Source of the DNA: Afipia clevelandensis ATCC 49720
GTDB lineage: Bacteria > Pseudomonadota > Alphaproteobacteria > Rhizobiales > Xanthobacteraceae
Direction of reading: 5' to 3'
Assembly: GCF_000336555.1 (NCBI RefSeq)
Contig: NZ_KB375281.1
Span: 1,785,578-1,849,577 of the forward strand
Length of the DNA: 64,000 nucleotides
Made by a program: the position numbers and the translations under genes. This document shows, one piece after another, positions 9,394-18,168 of this stretch. Position 1 is the stretch's first letter. The number at the start of each line of letters is the position of its first letter. The notes below the pieces were generated by a model. It made no database searches and had not been told where the DNA came from. It was given only the letters and a program-made list of their open reading frames with translations.

Positions 9394-9728
9394 TAGTAAT
9401 AGACCGCCTTAACCGGCTGATAGCTTGGCTGGATTGCCGCCAGCTCGCGCAACCTATTCTCGTGCTGACGAACCTGCGCCAGATCAACCGGCGCATTGCT
9501 GAACTTCGCTGCAGAATGAATCGCAACTAGCCGCGCGATAGTCTGAAAGTACTTGTCTTCGATTTCGTCGCGGTCACCGATGTAAACAATGCCCTCGATC
9601 TCCGCCAACACAGGGTCAATGTTGCCGTCAATCGTCTCATATTCAGGCTGACCGAGCGATTCACCGGCCACGGCCTTGCCAAGAATGGCGGCCACCTCAT
9701 ACACGAGATCGTCGGCTGTCTTGGTCAT
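9393..9728 (-). CDS. Head-tail connector/head completion protein, 111 aa
   Basis: A short, acidic, mostly helical protein (MTKTADDLVYEVAAILGKAV). The position just before a gp10-like gene matches the P22 gp4 tail accessory factor, and the size and helix content are compatible. Its stop is fused to the start of the gp10-like gene. The assignment is from synteny. Confidence 0.55.
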   Translation of the reverse strand: MTKTADDLVYEVAAILGKAVAGESLGQPEYETIDGNIDPVLAEIEGIVYIGDRDEIEDKYFQTIARLVAIHSAAKFSNAPVDLAQVRQHENRLRELAAIQPSYQPVKAVYY

Positions 9729-9741
9729 GAGGCCTCGCTAG

Positions 9742-9773
9742 GACAAAAAGAAAGCGGGGGCCGAAGCCCCCGC
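9742..9773 (-). terminator. Terminator after the capsid genes
   Basis: On the minus strand GCGGGGG(C), a tetraloop and (G)CCCCCGC are followed by TTTCTTTTTG. It lies 12 bases past the stop of the decoration-like gene. It probably makes the abundant capsid message end here, with read-through supplying the connector and tail genes. Confidence 0.85.
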
Positions 9774-9784
9774 GATGCAATCCC

Positions 9785-10258
9785 TTACGGGACGATGTAG
9801 TAGACCAGCATATTCAGACGGCCAGTGCCGCCTGCGTTGGCTGCAGCGTTGAAGATGATCTGATGCACGGTTTCCGCGCTCAGGGTCTTCGGGCCGCCAG
9901 AGGCCAGCACACCGGCACCGAACAGGCGGACAGTCGCCGTGTCGTTGCCAATGCCGTCGCCGGTCACGTTGACGAAAACGCCCCACGCATCGGTGTCGGC
10001 AGCGTCCACGCCATTCGCGGCATAGCCAGCATCGAAGTCGAGCGCTTCAGTGCCCGTATCAATGTCCTGACCAAAGATTGCCACGTCCAGAATAACCGCG
10101 CCCTTCGGGGTGCGGCACATCTGGATAACGTCGTTCTGCGCAACGGCAGAGCCGATGTTATACGTGCCGTAGGCGACCTTGAGGTTGCCCGCAAAGCCAT
10201 GGCCCGCGACAGGCTTGCCAGAGGCAACCTGAGCGGAAGCAACAGTTCCAATAGCCAT
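9785..10258 (-). CDS. Putative capsid decoration/accessory protein, 157 aa
   Basis: Ala-, Gly- and Asp-rich beta protein (GTVASAQVASGKPVAGHG). It sits 12 bases behind the major capsid gene, inside the segment that ends at the terminator, so it should be made at high level. Proteins of this size and place next to N4-gp56 type capsids are usually annotated as hypothetical or decoration proteins. The call is positional. Confidence 0.55.
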   Translation of the reverse strand: MAIGTVASAQVASGKPVAGHGFAGNLKVAYGTYNIGSAVAQNDVIQMCRTPKGAVILDVAIFGQDIDTGTEALDFDAGYAANGVDAADTDAWGVFVNVTGDGIGNDTATVRLFGAGVLASGGPKTLSAETVHQIIFNAAANAGGTGRLNMLVYYIVP

Positions 10259-10270
10259 GTGTCAGACTCC

Positions 10271-11407
10271 TTACGAGGTTGCCGAGACGGAGAAGAAACC
10301 AGTCACAACACCAAAGTCCTTCGGAGTCGTGCGGTCAGTTCCGCCGGTGCCGAACGTCAGCTTTTCGATGCCGTAAATGGCCTCGATAGCCACGCCGCGC
10401 TTGTCGCCGTAGTCGAAGGTCTGCTCCTTCGAGGTCCAGCGCTTTGCATACGCCGCGCCAACAGCCTGCGCACCGCACAGGAACACCGGCACAACTGTCG
10501 AAGTGCTGGAGTCGCCCAGATTGGTCAGGGTGTTGATGTCGTACATGTCCGGCACTTCCTTGAAGATGATGCCGTTCCAGAGCAGATCGCCGCCCTGGAA
10601 GAGACGGTTGTTTTCCATCTCCAGCTTCACTTCACGCTGCGCCTGCGTGATGGTCGTATCTGCCTGCAGATCGCGGAAGGCGAGCGGGTGGCAGTACGCG
10701 ACGTAGTAACGGCGGCCCTTCGAGGCATCGACCCGGATGGGACGAATCTTCGGGTTCGCAGTCACAGTTGCCATGAACTTCATGGCCTTGGCGTTGACCG
10801 ACGAGAAGTTCTCGGCAGCGGTCGCGTTCGTCAGCGTCGCCAGACCAGCCGACAAGTCGGTCTTGGCCGTATAGGCGTTGTTGGCGAAGTAAACGCGGTC
10901 AGCGTTGTTCACCAGCCACGCATCAAGCGCGGTCTGGTTGCCGGACGCAGCCACGTCGGTCGCATTCATGTTGATGACGGAAGTGCCATCGGTCATGGTG
11001 CCGAGCGACTTTGTGACGAGCGTTTCGGTATCCTTGAGCGACCAGTCCTTGAGGACTGCGCGGCCAGCATCACGAAGGCCAATGGCGGAGTACTGCTCGT
11101 CGATCTCAGCCACGCGCACAGCGTTACGGCGCTTGTCAACACGGACCTCGCACGAACGCGAAGCCATGTCTTCTTCGTTGCCTTCCATGACATTGCTGCC
11201 GGTGACAGCGTCCTGGGTCAGCTTGTTCACGAGCGCGAAGTTAACGCGGTCGCCCTTTTTCTTGGTCAGATTTTCCTTGACCTGGATGATCGAACTTTCG
11301 TCCGTACCCATTTCGCCGGAATAGCGGGTTTCGGTCAGGTATTCAGTGAAGAACTTGTCGTCCCACTGTTCGACAGTGAGGCCGGAGGCTACACGAGTGT
11401 CAGCCAT
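10271..11407 (-). CDS. Major capsid protein, N4-gp56 family
   Basis: 378 residues. The start (TVEQWDDKFFTEYLTETRYS), the block KKGDRVNFALVNKLTQDAVT and the later KGRRYYVAYCHPLAFRDLQA are the hallmarks of the N4-gp56/DUF4043 capsid family (HK97 fold). Gene order scaffold, capsid, decoration protein, terminator fits. The reading frame opposite is long but is a shadow. Confidence 0.9.
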   Translation of the reverse strand: MADTRVASGLTVEQWDDKFFTEYLTETRYSGEMGTDESSIIQVKENLTKKKGDRVNFALVNKLTQDAVTGSNVMEGNEEDMASRSCEVRVDKRRNAVRVAEIDEQYSAIGLRDAGRAVLKDWSLKDTETLVTKSLGTMTDGTSVINMNATDVAASGNQTALDAWLVNNADRVYFANNAYTAKTDLSAGLATLTNATAAENFSSVNAKAMKFMATVTANPKIRPIRVDASKGRRYYVAYCHPLAFRDLQADTTITQAQREVKLEMENNRLFQGGDLLWNGIIFKEVPDMYDINTLTNLGDSSTSTVVPVFLCGAQAVGAAYAKRWTSKEQTFDYGDKRGVAIEAIYGIEKLTFGTGGTDRTTPKDFGVVTGFFSVSATS

Positions 11408-11463
11408 GGATGGCTATCCTTTCGGATGCGGACACCAAATCGCGCGCCGTCGTAACGGCGTGG

Positions 11464-12324
11464 TTAGCGTTTGAAGATGTCCTGAAGTGGTGCGGGACCA
11501 GCCCATGCGGGGCCGGTACTGCGATTGGCCACGTTGCGGGCCGTTGCGAAGTTGGAGGGCATGGTGGCCTGACGCTGCTGCGTCTGCTGGCCTTCGCCCT
11601 GCTGAAGCTGGCTAGGGTTTTCGAGAAATAGCTGTAGCTTATCTACTATGTCCGGGTTTTCGTTGAGCTTATCTAAAAGCGACGAAACACGTTCATCCTG
11701 CACAAGCGCACTGCGCTGATGCCCCTTAAACCAAGCGACCATATCCTCGAATGGATGATCGGACTCCTCGATAAGGGATTTCTTGAAAGCCGCCGCCTCC
11801 GGCGCGCCACTACTGATCCACTGATTGGCAGCGCTATAAGCCGCCTTCACAATATCCTTGCCGTGATCCCGTTCGGCCTCGCGAAGTGATCGCTTTTGCC
11901 AACGCGCGTTCTGCGCCTCTATTCGACTATCGTACTGCTGCAAGTCGGGCATCAAAGCGTGCCTGGCTGCACCAGTAAAATCCTCGAACTGATCGGGCGG
12001 CTGCTGAGGTTCCGGCTTCGGCTTTTGCGCATCAATGATCTGCGCAATCCGTCGTTCCCAGGCTGCATCGCGATCCGCAATCTCTTGGCGGAGGCTCGAT
12101 ACTTCCTCGGTATAACGCTTGACCTTCTGCTTCTCGGCGTGGAGAGCTTCGTGGGGTACGGTCTTCTGACCGCCCTGCTGTTGCTCGCCCTGCTCTGATG
12201 CTTCAGCCTGTTCCTGCTGGCCTTCGCCTTCAGCAACCTGCGTTACCTGTTCCTCAACTTGGGTGTTCTGCTCGGGCACGGCTCCGCCGCTCCCGGACAG
12301 GATATTGTCCAGAGATTCAGTCAT
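11464..12324 (-). CDS. Scaffolding protein
   Basis: 286 residues, very rich in Gln and Glu at the N-terminus (EQNTQVEEQVTQVAEGEGQQ), then a coiled-coil-like region (residues 65-100) and a basic C-terminus ending LQDIFKR. Acidic coiled proteins located between portal and capsid genes are scaffolds that shape the procapsid and then leave it. There is a gap of 104 bases to the portal gene, in which only weak hairpins are seen. Confidence 0.8.
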   Translation of the reverse strand: MTESLDNILSGSGGAVPEQNTQVEEQVTQVAEGEGQQEQAEASEQGEQQQGGQKTVPHEALHAEKQKVKRYTEEVSSLRQEIADRDAAWERRIAQIIDAQKPKPEPQQPPDQFEDFTGAARHALMPDLQQYDSRIEAQNARWQKRSLREAERDHGKDIVKAAYSAANQWISSGAPEAAAFKKSLIEESDHPFEDMVAWFKGHQRSALVQDERVSSLLDKLNENPDIVDKLQLFLENPSQLQQGEGQQTQQRQATMPSNFATARNVANRSTGPAWAGPAPLQDIFKR

Positions 12325-12428
12325 GGCATCCTAGTTTTTGTGAGTAGTCACATACGCCCGATGATCGGCGGCACCGCGTGTTGTGTGAGACACGCTCTCA
12401 AACGCCCGTAACCCGGCGACGGTATTGG

Positions 12429-14468
12429 TTAAGCAGCCTGCGGCTTGCGCGCGGCCAGCTTCAGATTGTCACGGTCCATGGAAACCTGATGCGCTGCCTG
12501 ATACGGCGCGAGGGAGGTTTCCATGTGCGTCTTTTCGGTCGTGGCGTCGCTCTTGCGCGCCTCAGACAATAGCTTCTCGATCTCTGCCACGATCTTGGCA
12601 TTCTGCAGTTCAGGCGGCGGCTCATAATCGCCCTGCTGTGGCTGTTGCGCCTGATCCGGCATTCCAGCCTCGTGCGCCTTGGCAAGGTTGAGCGGTATCT
12701 TCGACTGGATTTCCTGCGCCTGCGCCTCGGTCTTGCTGACTTCAGCGACCGCACCGCGCATCTGGAGTTCCTGCGCAGGCTTGCTGGCCTCTGCCTTCTG
12801 CTGGCCGCGCTCTTCCATCTCGTTCAGGATCGCCTGCTTGCCCTTCAGGTTCGGGGCGGCCCGCACAATCGACTTGAACGGAATTTCTCCATCGGTATCG
12901 AACTTCTTCAGTTCGACAAGCGCCTGGAACTGTTCCAACTGCGGTGACAGGCTGTCCGGCGCTTCATCAATGATGATGTCGCAATCCAGCTCGGCCACAT
13001 TGCTGACAATGCCCTTGATCTTCTCGGCAGACTGCGGGTCTTGCGCTGCTAGCATCTCGATTTGCTGCGGATCGACGTTGACGCCAACCCATTTGACGTT
13101 CTGTTCGTCGTCGGTGACGCGAATCCACTTCTCAGCCGTCCAGAACTGACGGATGCGATTCCACATCGCGCGGAATACGCGCTTGTCCAAATGGCGCAGG
13201 CTGTCCATCAGATCGCCAATCTGGATCATGCCGCCCTGCTGACTGGCAACGATAGCGCGGCCAGATGCAGCATTTGACCCTTGCGTCTTGTCGCCCATTT
13301 CCGTGGCGTTCGGACCCTTCAGGTCAATGGCGTTCTTCGATTCCTGCAGAAGCTGGAACTGAGCCGTAGCAACCTCGACGCCGCTGATGGTCTGAACGCG
13401 CTGATCGCGCAGCGCGCCCGGCGCAACCTTCATCGTGCCGTCGGCCTTGGCCTTCTCGCGCCGGAACACCTCGATATTGTCGATTGCGCCATCTTCGTAC
13501 ATCGTCTGGTTGGACGACAGCAGATGCAGCGATTTGGACCGGCGCTTGTTGATTTCGTCCTGCAGCGAGATCATCTCGCGCACGAGGCCGTAGCGGTTGT
13601 TATCTCGGTCGCAATAAGCCGACTGCAGGATCAATTCGCAGTCAGTCTCGCCCTTGTCGGTCTTGTAAGGCGACGGCCCGGCCTTCAGAATGCCGCCCTT
13701 GGTGTATTCAGCAAAATACCACTGCTCGTCGCGCTTGAGCCAAATCTGGCAGATGCGGACACGCTTGCGCTTCTTGTCCGCCCAGAGCGAATGTTTCGGC
13801 TTGTCGTCGTAGGTGTCGCTCGGCGCTGTCGTCAGCGTCACGTCAAGGATATTGGCGGCGTCCGGGTTGTCCTTGTACATCGCCAAGGCATCGTCGTAGT
13901 CCATCCACAGGACCGCCCCGAGATAGCCAGCGTCCGAAAAGTCCACCTCGGACGAATGTGGGTCATAGAACAGCCGATCCCACGAGTACCGGCGAATACG
14001 GACCTCAATGCCAGGCTGGCCGTTGTAGTCAATGGATTCGGCTACTGATACGCCGATGCCGCCAAAGCCCTCGACCAGCATGTTGCGCCACACGCCAGAG
14101 CGCTTGGCGTCGTAGTCCTGTTCCTCGGCCACATATCGAAGGGCCTCAGTCGCGCCGTCCGCATCAGCTTCATGCTTTGGCGTGCGGGGCATCGCCTTCG
14201 GATCAATGCGCTGCTGCTTCTCCAGCCCAACAAGATAGTCGATCTTGGTCTTGATGCGGTTGTCGATGACCGGCGGCTGGCCGCGCTTCTTTAGCGTTGC
14301 TTCCTCTTCAGCCGTAAGCTGCTTGTTGTCCACATAGTCACGGTCGCGCTCTGACAGCTTGCGGGATTCGTAGGTCGAATCCTCGCTTTCCTCAAACATT
14401 CTGCAGAGATCGCCAACGTCAAGCATCCCGTCCTTGGGAGCCGCGTCAGCCGCTACGCCGTTTTCCAA
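12429..14468 (-). CDS. Portal protein, P22-like
   Basis: 679 residues, close to the size of P22 portal (gp1). The block LSERDRDYVDNKQLTAEEEA, the wing segment and the Gln-rich C-terminal barrel (QAQQPQQGDYEPPPELQ) fit the family. The TTG start at 14468 has a strong GGAGG nine bases upstream and overlaps the terminase stop, which favours it over the ATG at 14426. The protein forms the dodecameric DNA entry ring. Confidence 0.88.
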   Translation of the reverse strand: MENGVAADAAPKDGMLDVGDLCRMFEESEDSTYESRKLSERDRDYVDNKQLTAEEEATLKKRGQPPVIDNRIKTKIDYLVGLEKQQRIDPKAMPRTPKHEADADGATEALRYVAEEQDYDAKRSGVWRNMLVEGFGGIGVSVAESIDYNGQPGIEVRIRRYSWDRLFYDPHSSEVDFSDAGYLGAVLWMDYDDALAMYKDNPDAANILDVTLTTAPSDTYDDKPKHSLWADKKRKRVRICQIWLKRDEQWYFAEYTKGGILKAGPSPYKTDKGETDCELILQSAYCDRDNNRYGLVREMISLQDEINKRRSKSLHLLSSNQTMYEDGAIDNIEVFRREKAKADGTMKVAPGALRDQRVQTISGVEVATAQFQLLQESKNAIDLKGPNATEMGDKTQGSNAASGRAIVASQQGGMIQIGDLMDSLRHLDKRVFRAMWNRIRQFWTAEKWIRVTDDEQNVKWVGVNVDPQQIEMLAAQDPQSAEKIKGIVSNVAELDCDIIIDEAPDSLSPQLEQFQALVELKKFDTDGEIPFKSIVRAAPNLKGKQAILNEMEERGQQKAEASKPAQELQMRGAVAEVSKTEAQAQEIQSKIPLNLAKAHEAGMPDQAQQPQQGDYEPPPELQNAKIVAEIEKLLSEARKSDATTEKTHMETSLAPYQAAHQVSMDRDNLKLAARKPQAA

Positions 14469-15895
14469 TTCAATTCGCCTCCGTCATCGTCAAATACCGC
14501 GTCCCATCTGTCGCGCGGCTTCTGTTCCTGGCTCTTTGGTCTAAGTCCGGCCTGCATCCTGTCGAGCAATTGGCCGACAAGGCCCAGCGCATCCACCTGA
14601 TCGTCGTGCTTGCCGGCAGGGAAGCTCAACAGCTCGCTCCGCAAGTCCGCGTACCAAGGCGCGTTCACCGGGACATACAGCCCGTTCATTGCCATGCTGG
14701 AGCGAATAGATTGCGCTCTGATGGCCTTGTCGCCTCTGGTCGGGAATTGCTCCCGAACCGTGTAAGCGCGGCGCTCACGCATCCTGCGCTCAAGAAACGG
14801 CCCGACGCCTGATTTAATCTGGCCCTGCTCTTCAGCCCAAGCCATCGGCTTCCACTGCAGAACCATGTCGCAGAACGACTCAATCCACATGTCCGACGAC
14901 GCCTGCTTGCGCCATAGATCGAGGAGGTACATCCGCCCCTCGGGATCAAGGCCCACAACGGCGTGGACTGTGTAATCGCCGCCGTCAGCAGTCACGGCGT
15001 AGTCGGAGCCGCCGTAGACCCGCAGCGTATCGAGCGGCGGTGTCTTGTCGTATGGCTTGAGCCATTCGGCCTTGAAGTAATCGCCGTCTTCCGGCGCTGG
15101 GCGCTGCTGATAGAGTGCTGACCAATATCGCGGCTGAGAGTTCCGCCTGATGCGCTCAAGCGCCTTCACCGGATAAGCCTCGGGCCAAAGCGCCTCACCT
15201 GCATCATTCAATGCCGGGAGTTCAACGACCTCCCATCTATCGCCGCCCGCCGCCTGCTGCGCCAGCAGTTGGCCACACAGATCGTCCTCATGCATGCGGT
15301 GATTTATGACCACAATCGCCGCGCCCGGCATGAGGCGGTTATAGGCCGTGCCCGTATACCAATCCCAGACGTTCTTGCGCGTCAGTTCCGACTGCGCCTC
15401 TTTCATCGTGGCGTAAGGGTCGTCAATCAGCAGAACGTCGCCGCCGCGACCAAGAATGTTGCCTTCAACGCCGATGGCGTAGAACATGCCGCCTTCTGAG
15501 GTGTGCCATTTGCCCTTGGCCTGGCTGTCCTCAGCAAGCCGCGTGTCAAACACAGCGCGATATTCGGCACTGCCAATGATGTTACGCACGTCGCGGCCAA
15601 AGTCCGCTGCAAGGCCCTCAGTCGCTGAGACGGACAAGAACTGCTTATGCGGCTGGCGGCCAAGATACCACGCCGGAAGGCGCTTTGAGGCCAGTTCAGA
15701 CTTTCCGTGCCTTGGCGGGACCAGCAGCATGAGACGGTCTATTTCGCCCCGCTCTACCCGCTCTAGCTGACCTGCAATGATCCTGTGGTGCGCAGCCGTC
15801 CTGTAGCGCGGATATGTGTACTCAGTGAACGCTATCAGGCTCTGGGCCGCGTCCGTCCGCCTCAGTAGCTCCTGAGCCGCCATTTCGGCGCTCAT
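14453..15895 (-). CDS. Terminase large subunit
   Basis: Start taken at the ATG at 15895 (MSAEMAAQELL), because the longer frame needs a TTG. Walker A is LLVPPRHGKSE at about residues 58-67 and Walker B is VLLIDDP at about 154-160, with the coupling SVSATEGLA between. The C-terminal RNase H-like nuclease has YGGSDYAVTADGGDY and the late acidic HDDQVDALG. The enzyme packages DNA at the portal. It overlaps the small-subunit gene by 74 bases. Confidence 0.92.
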   Translation of the reverse strand: MSAEMAAQELLRRTDAAQSLIAFTEYTYPRYRTAAHHRIIAGQLERVERGEIDRLMLLVPPRHGKSELASKRLPAWYLGRQPHKQFLSVSATEGLAADFGRDVRNIIGSAEYRAVFDTRLAEDSQAKGKWHTSEGGMFYAIGVEGNILGRGGDVLLIDDPYATMKEAQSELTRKNVWDWYTGTAYNRLMPGAAIVVINHRMHEDDLCGQLLAQQAAGGDRWEVVELPALNDAGEALWPEAYPVKALERIRRNSQPRYWSALYQQRPAPEDGDYFKAEWLKPYDKTPPLDTLRVYGGSDYAVTADGGDYTVHAVVGLDPEGRMYLLDLWRKQASSDMWIESFCDMVLQWKPMAWAEEQGQIKSGVGPFLERRMRERRAYTVREQFPTRGDKAIRAQSIRSSMAMNGLYVPVNAPWYADLRSELLSFPAGKHDDQVDALGLVGQLLDRMQAGLRPKSQEQKPRDRWDAVFDDDGGELNWKTA

Positions 15896-16169
15896 TGAGG
15901 AAGGCGACCAGCTCTGCTCGGCTCCAGTCCGCAGCTTCTCGCTTGTCGTCAAATGTCACCGTCGATTCTTGTGCGGGTTTGCCGTCAAGACGGTCTGCAA
16001 TAGCGTTGATCGCCTGCATGTCGCCGTTCTCGGCCATGGAGATGACCTTGGCGGCTATCTTGCGGAGCGCCTTATGATCCTCGCCTGCAGCGTTCAGCTC
16101 CATGCGGAGCGCTTCAGAGAACGGCTTATCCTTGTTGATTGCGCCCTTTGGCCTGCCAGCTTTCGCCAT
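15822..16169 (-). CDS. Putative terminase small subunit
   Basis: 115 residues from the ATG at 16169 (MAKAGRPKGAINKDKPFSEA). A frame extension upstream requires a TTG and adds an implausible leader. The helical core (KALRKIAAKVISMAENGDMQ, then AINAIADRLDGKPAQ) is the pattern seen in small terminase-like DNA-binding proteins immediately before large terminase genes. It likely recognises the packaging site. The overlap with the large subunit suggests coupled translation. Confidence 0.75.
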   Translation of the reverse strand: MAKAGRPKGAINKDKPFSEALRMELNAAGEDHKALRKIAAKVISMAENGDMQAINAIADRLDGKPAQESTVTFDDKREAADWSRAELVAFLNERRNGGSGATEADGRGPEPDSVH

Positions 16170-16268
16170 GGATATTTTATTGCCTAAGTGCCTGACGCCA
16201 AAAACAATCCCCAATGACTGCAGGACACGTAATGAGCTACGCAGTCGATCTTGTAGGTGTATTTGGAG

Positions 16269-16445
16269 TTAGGCTGATTCATCAGGTGGCTCTGTATCAG
16301 AAGGCCAGTCCCAGAATGGGATTAGGAATGGGGCTGGCGTGAGAAACGAGGGAATGCTGTCGTGAATGTAGGAGACGTTGGAAGGCTTGCTTTGGTCTTC
16401 AGTCTTGGGCTTTCCAAATACAATTCCGTAAACAACCTCACCCAT
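16269..16445 (-). CDS. Small phage protein, 58 aa
   Basis: An ATG at 16443-16445 opens a frame beginning MGEVVYGIVFGKPKTEDQSK and ending PSDTEPPDESA. The sequence has ordinary protein composition with an aromatic patch (FLIPFWDWP). A GGGAG lies about 13 bases upstream, which is far. It is just before the terminase genes in the late region. Function unknown; annotated because the frame is clean and there is no better alternative on either strand. Confidence 0.5.
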   Translation of the reverse strand: MGEVVYGIVFGKPKTEDQSKPSNVSYIHDSIPSFLTPAPFLIPFWDWPSDTEPPDESA

Positions 16446-16489
16446 GGTTCAGACAAGGCTCCCAGAAAGCAGGCAGTGCAGATGGGCAA

Positions 16490-16663
16490 TTAGTCCCGAG
16501 ACTGAGTGGAGCGCTTGACCATGTCCGCATAGCTGCTCCAAACCATTCCAATGTGGGCAAGCCGATACAGAAGTGATGGATGTTCAACCAGTACGGTTTT
16601 TGGCACAGAAGCGCCGTTCTTGAACCTCGCAAGCCAACGACGCTTTGACGCTCTCTTGCGCAT
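16490..16663 (-). CDS. Small basic phage protein, 57 aa
   Basis: Starts at an ATG at 16661-16663 (MRKRASKRRWLARFKNGASV) and ends KRSTQSRD. The N-terminus is strongly basic, and a GAGTG precedes the start at five bases. It appears to be the first gene of the late region after the early terminator. The basic N-terminus would suit nucleic-acid binding, but no family is recognised. Confidence 0.5.
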   Translation of the reverse strand: MRKRASKRRWLARFKNGASVPKTVLVEHPSLLYRLAHIGMVWSSYADMVKRSTQSRD

Positions 16664-16942
16664 GGTTCACTCAGTCCCTTTGGCCGATGTTCTGGCCGAT
16701 GTTGGCTTTCTGCGATCTTTGCTGAACAGTGAATATTAGCTCCGAGCAGCAGCACCCCTCGAAAGGCTCAACCGTCCACCCTTCGGCTACAGGGGGAGAT
16801 ATGCTCGTGGGGACGTGGCAAGAGTGAGTGCCGCTGCTCGAACTGCTTCTGACTGTCCGGGGTAGTTCAAGTCCCAGAGGGGTCTTGGCGATAAACCCTA
16901 TTGAACGCCATTTGCGCCGCTCTCTACCGTCGCCGCAGTCAG
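16664..16942 (-). other. Gene-poor late leader region with hairpin-prone sequence
   Basis: No convincing gene is seen on either strand. The stretch separates the early terminator from the first late ORF, so the late promoter should be here. It holds several short GC-rich self-complementary blocks (around 16,745-16,800 and 16,830-16,890). A TTCAAGTCC near 16,868 looks like a tRNA T-loop, but no acceptor or D-arm pairs with it. A structured leader for antitermination is one possibility. Confidence 0.3.
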
Positions 16943-16970
16943 AATCAAAAACCCCGCCTCGGACGGGGCG
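16943..16970 (-). terminator. Terminator of the early operon
   Basis: On the minus strand GCCCCGTC-CGAG-GCGGGG is followed by TTTTTGATT. It lies about 55 bases past the last early gene at 17,026 and separates early from late genes. Late transcription must start downstream or read through with an antiterminator. Confidence 0.85.
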
Positions 16971-17025
16971 CAACTTTGGCTGTTATCGAATGTCTGCCAG
17001 ACTTTGTAACTGATGTCAACACCGA

Positions 17026-17235
17026 TTACTTGGCCGCACCCGATTTATTTTCATCCCCGCCCCCTGTCCCCATAAGCAGGACGGCCAATAAAAACCACCA
17101 GCCGCTATAGCCAAGCCAGAAAACAACATAGGACGTTCCGATAAGTACCGTAAACACCCAAGCAAATCTCAGAATAACAGCAACGACCAATGCGGCACCC
17201 ATCACACCATCCCCCAATGTTTCGCCAGTCGCCAT
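17026..17235 (-). CDS. Small membrane protein, 69 aa
   Basis: Two hydrophobic segments are visible (AALVVAVILRFAWVFTVLIG and YVVFWLGYSGWWFLLAVLLM), followed by a charged tail (GDENKSGAAK). The start overlaps the end of the DUF6456-like gene by 34 bases. It is the last early gene before the terminator. A two-helix protein in this place could be a holin or a superinfection protein, but nothing in the sequence decides this. Confidence 0.55.
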   Translation of the reverse strand: MATGETLGDGVMGAALVVAVILRFAWVFTVLIGTSYVVFWLGYSGWWFLLAVLLMGTGGGDENKSGAAK

Positions 17236-17768
17236 CCTGAATCCCGCAGGCTCTCAATAGCCGCCGCCTCTGCCTGTGGCCGGTTCTTCCAGCCCAGCGC
17301 ATAGCCAGCCGTCAAAACCGTCTGCTCGGTGCAAACCACGTTCTCAAGGACAATCCGCGCCCGGTGACCGAGCATTTCCAAGACCTCCCGATATTGCTGG
17401 CGGTGGAATACCTGCCGCTCTGACTTCGCCATGCCCGAGAAATTCGACGGGTCCGCAGCAAACACCCGGTTAGGGTCTACGCTGCTCAGGGAAGGCTGCA
17501 GGCCGCCGTGATACCAATGGATACGGAACTTCACCAAGCCGTCGTACTCGTGCTTGGTGAGCTTCCCTTGGGCGTGTAGGCGCTCCAATGGGCTGTCCAT
17601 CATGGTCCAGGTTTTGCCGCCCTGCTTGTCATCGCCAACAACGAAGTGGCCGTCTGTCTTGCGGATGCGCTCGATTGTTGCGCCACGGAAGTCCTCGCTT
17701 GAGGATTTCTCCCGGCGGAGTTCATCGCGATCTATGACTTCCGCTGTGTTGCGTCCTTGCCTTGCCAT
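17202..17768 (-). CDS. DUF6456-like protein, candidate late-gene regulator
   Basis: 188 residues. The C-terminal two thirds (SPLERLHAQGKLTKHEYDGL onward, then RARIVLENVVCTEQTVLTAG) match the general pattern of the DUF6456 helical domain found in alphaproteobacterial phages and regulators, with a probable helix-turn-helix near the end (GWKNRPQAEAAAIESLRDSG). It is the last sizeable early gene, directly upstream of the early terminator and late region, the place where lambda carries Q. The regulatory role is inferred from that position. Confidence 0.6.
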   Translation of the reverse strand: MARQGRNTAEVIDRDELRREKSSSEDFRGATIERIRKTDGHFVVGDDKQGGKTWTMMDSPLERLHAQGKLTKHEYDGLVKFRIHWYHGGLQPSLSSVDPNRVFAADPSNFSGMAKSERQVFHRQQYREVLEMLGHRARIVLENVVCTEQTVLTAGYALGWKNRPQAEAAAIESLRDSGWRLAKHWGMV

Positions 17769-17849
17769 TGTGATGCTACCCCGTTGTTTCAGAAGAGACT
17801 CAATTCAGAAAGCCGCCATCGCAGAGAAACGCCCCTCTCCGCGACCGAG

Positions 17850-18047
17850 TTATGCCTTCTTCGGCTCCAGGCGGCCCTTGATGTATTTGAGTGCCTCATC
17901 AACGCTCGTTGCCGCGAACCGAAATGGCGGGCGGTAGTTGAAGCCATCGCGATCCCGACCAATCGGGTCAAGAACCAGATATCCGCCCTCCGGCATCTTC
18001 TTAATTTCAAGTTCAGTCAATTTAGCTTCATCCAATGCGATTGCCAT
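17850..18047 (-). CDS. Small phage protein, 65 aa
   Basis: MAIALDEAKLTELEIKKMPE begins a compact alpha/beta protein with a central GGYLVLDPIGRDRDGFNYRP and a basic C-terminus (KGRLEPKKA). An AGTGGAGC precedes the start at a suitable distance. It is in line with other early genes on the minus strand. No family recognised. Confidence 0.6.
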   Translation of the reverse strand: MAIALDEAKLTELEIKKMPEGGYLVLDPIGRDRDGFNYRPPFRFAATSVDEALKYIKGRLEPKKA

Positions 18048-18076
18048 TTTAGCTCCACTCAGTTGCTGTTCTATCG

Positions 18077-18160
18077 TTAGCGGGAAGTGCCCGCCTTCTG
18101 CGGTCTTCTCTGCTCAATCAAAATTACATTCACTACAATACCCAGGCTTACTAAAGCCAT
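18077..18160 (-). CDS. Very small hydrophobic protein, 27 aa
   Basis: An ATG nine bases after the stop of the preceding gene opens MALVSLGIVVNVILIEQRRP, with a basic tail ending AGTSR. A single short membrane segment with positive residues after it is visible. Spacing suggests coupling to the upstream gene. Two other tiny membrane ORFs lie in or beside the early region. Confidence 0.4.
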   Translation of the reverse strand: MALVSLGIVVNVILIEQRRPQKAGTSR

Positions 18161-18168
18161 GAGGACAC

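Noticed and set aside
9863-11455. A 530-codon plus-strand frame opposite the capsid genes
   Set aside because: Shadow of the major capsid and decoration-like genes; composition is Arg/His/Val-rich without motifs.
12645-14254. Several plus-strand frames opposite the portal gene
   Set aside because: The portal protein is well supported by family pattern and ribosome site; the others have shadow composition.
16438-16755. A 105-codon minus-strand frame
   Set aside because: Overlaps two shorter frames with better composition and start sites (16,269-16,445 and 16,490-16,663).
16800-16900. Possible tRNA in the late leader (TTCAAGTCC)
   Set aside because: No acceptor, D-arm or anticodon arm could be paired on either strand.
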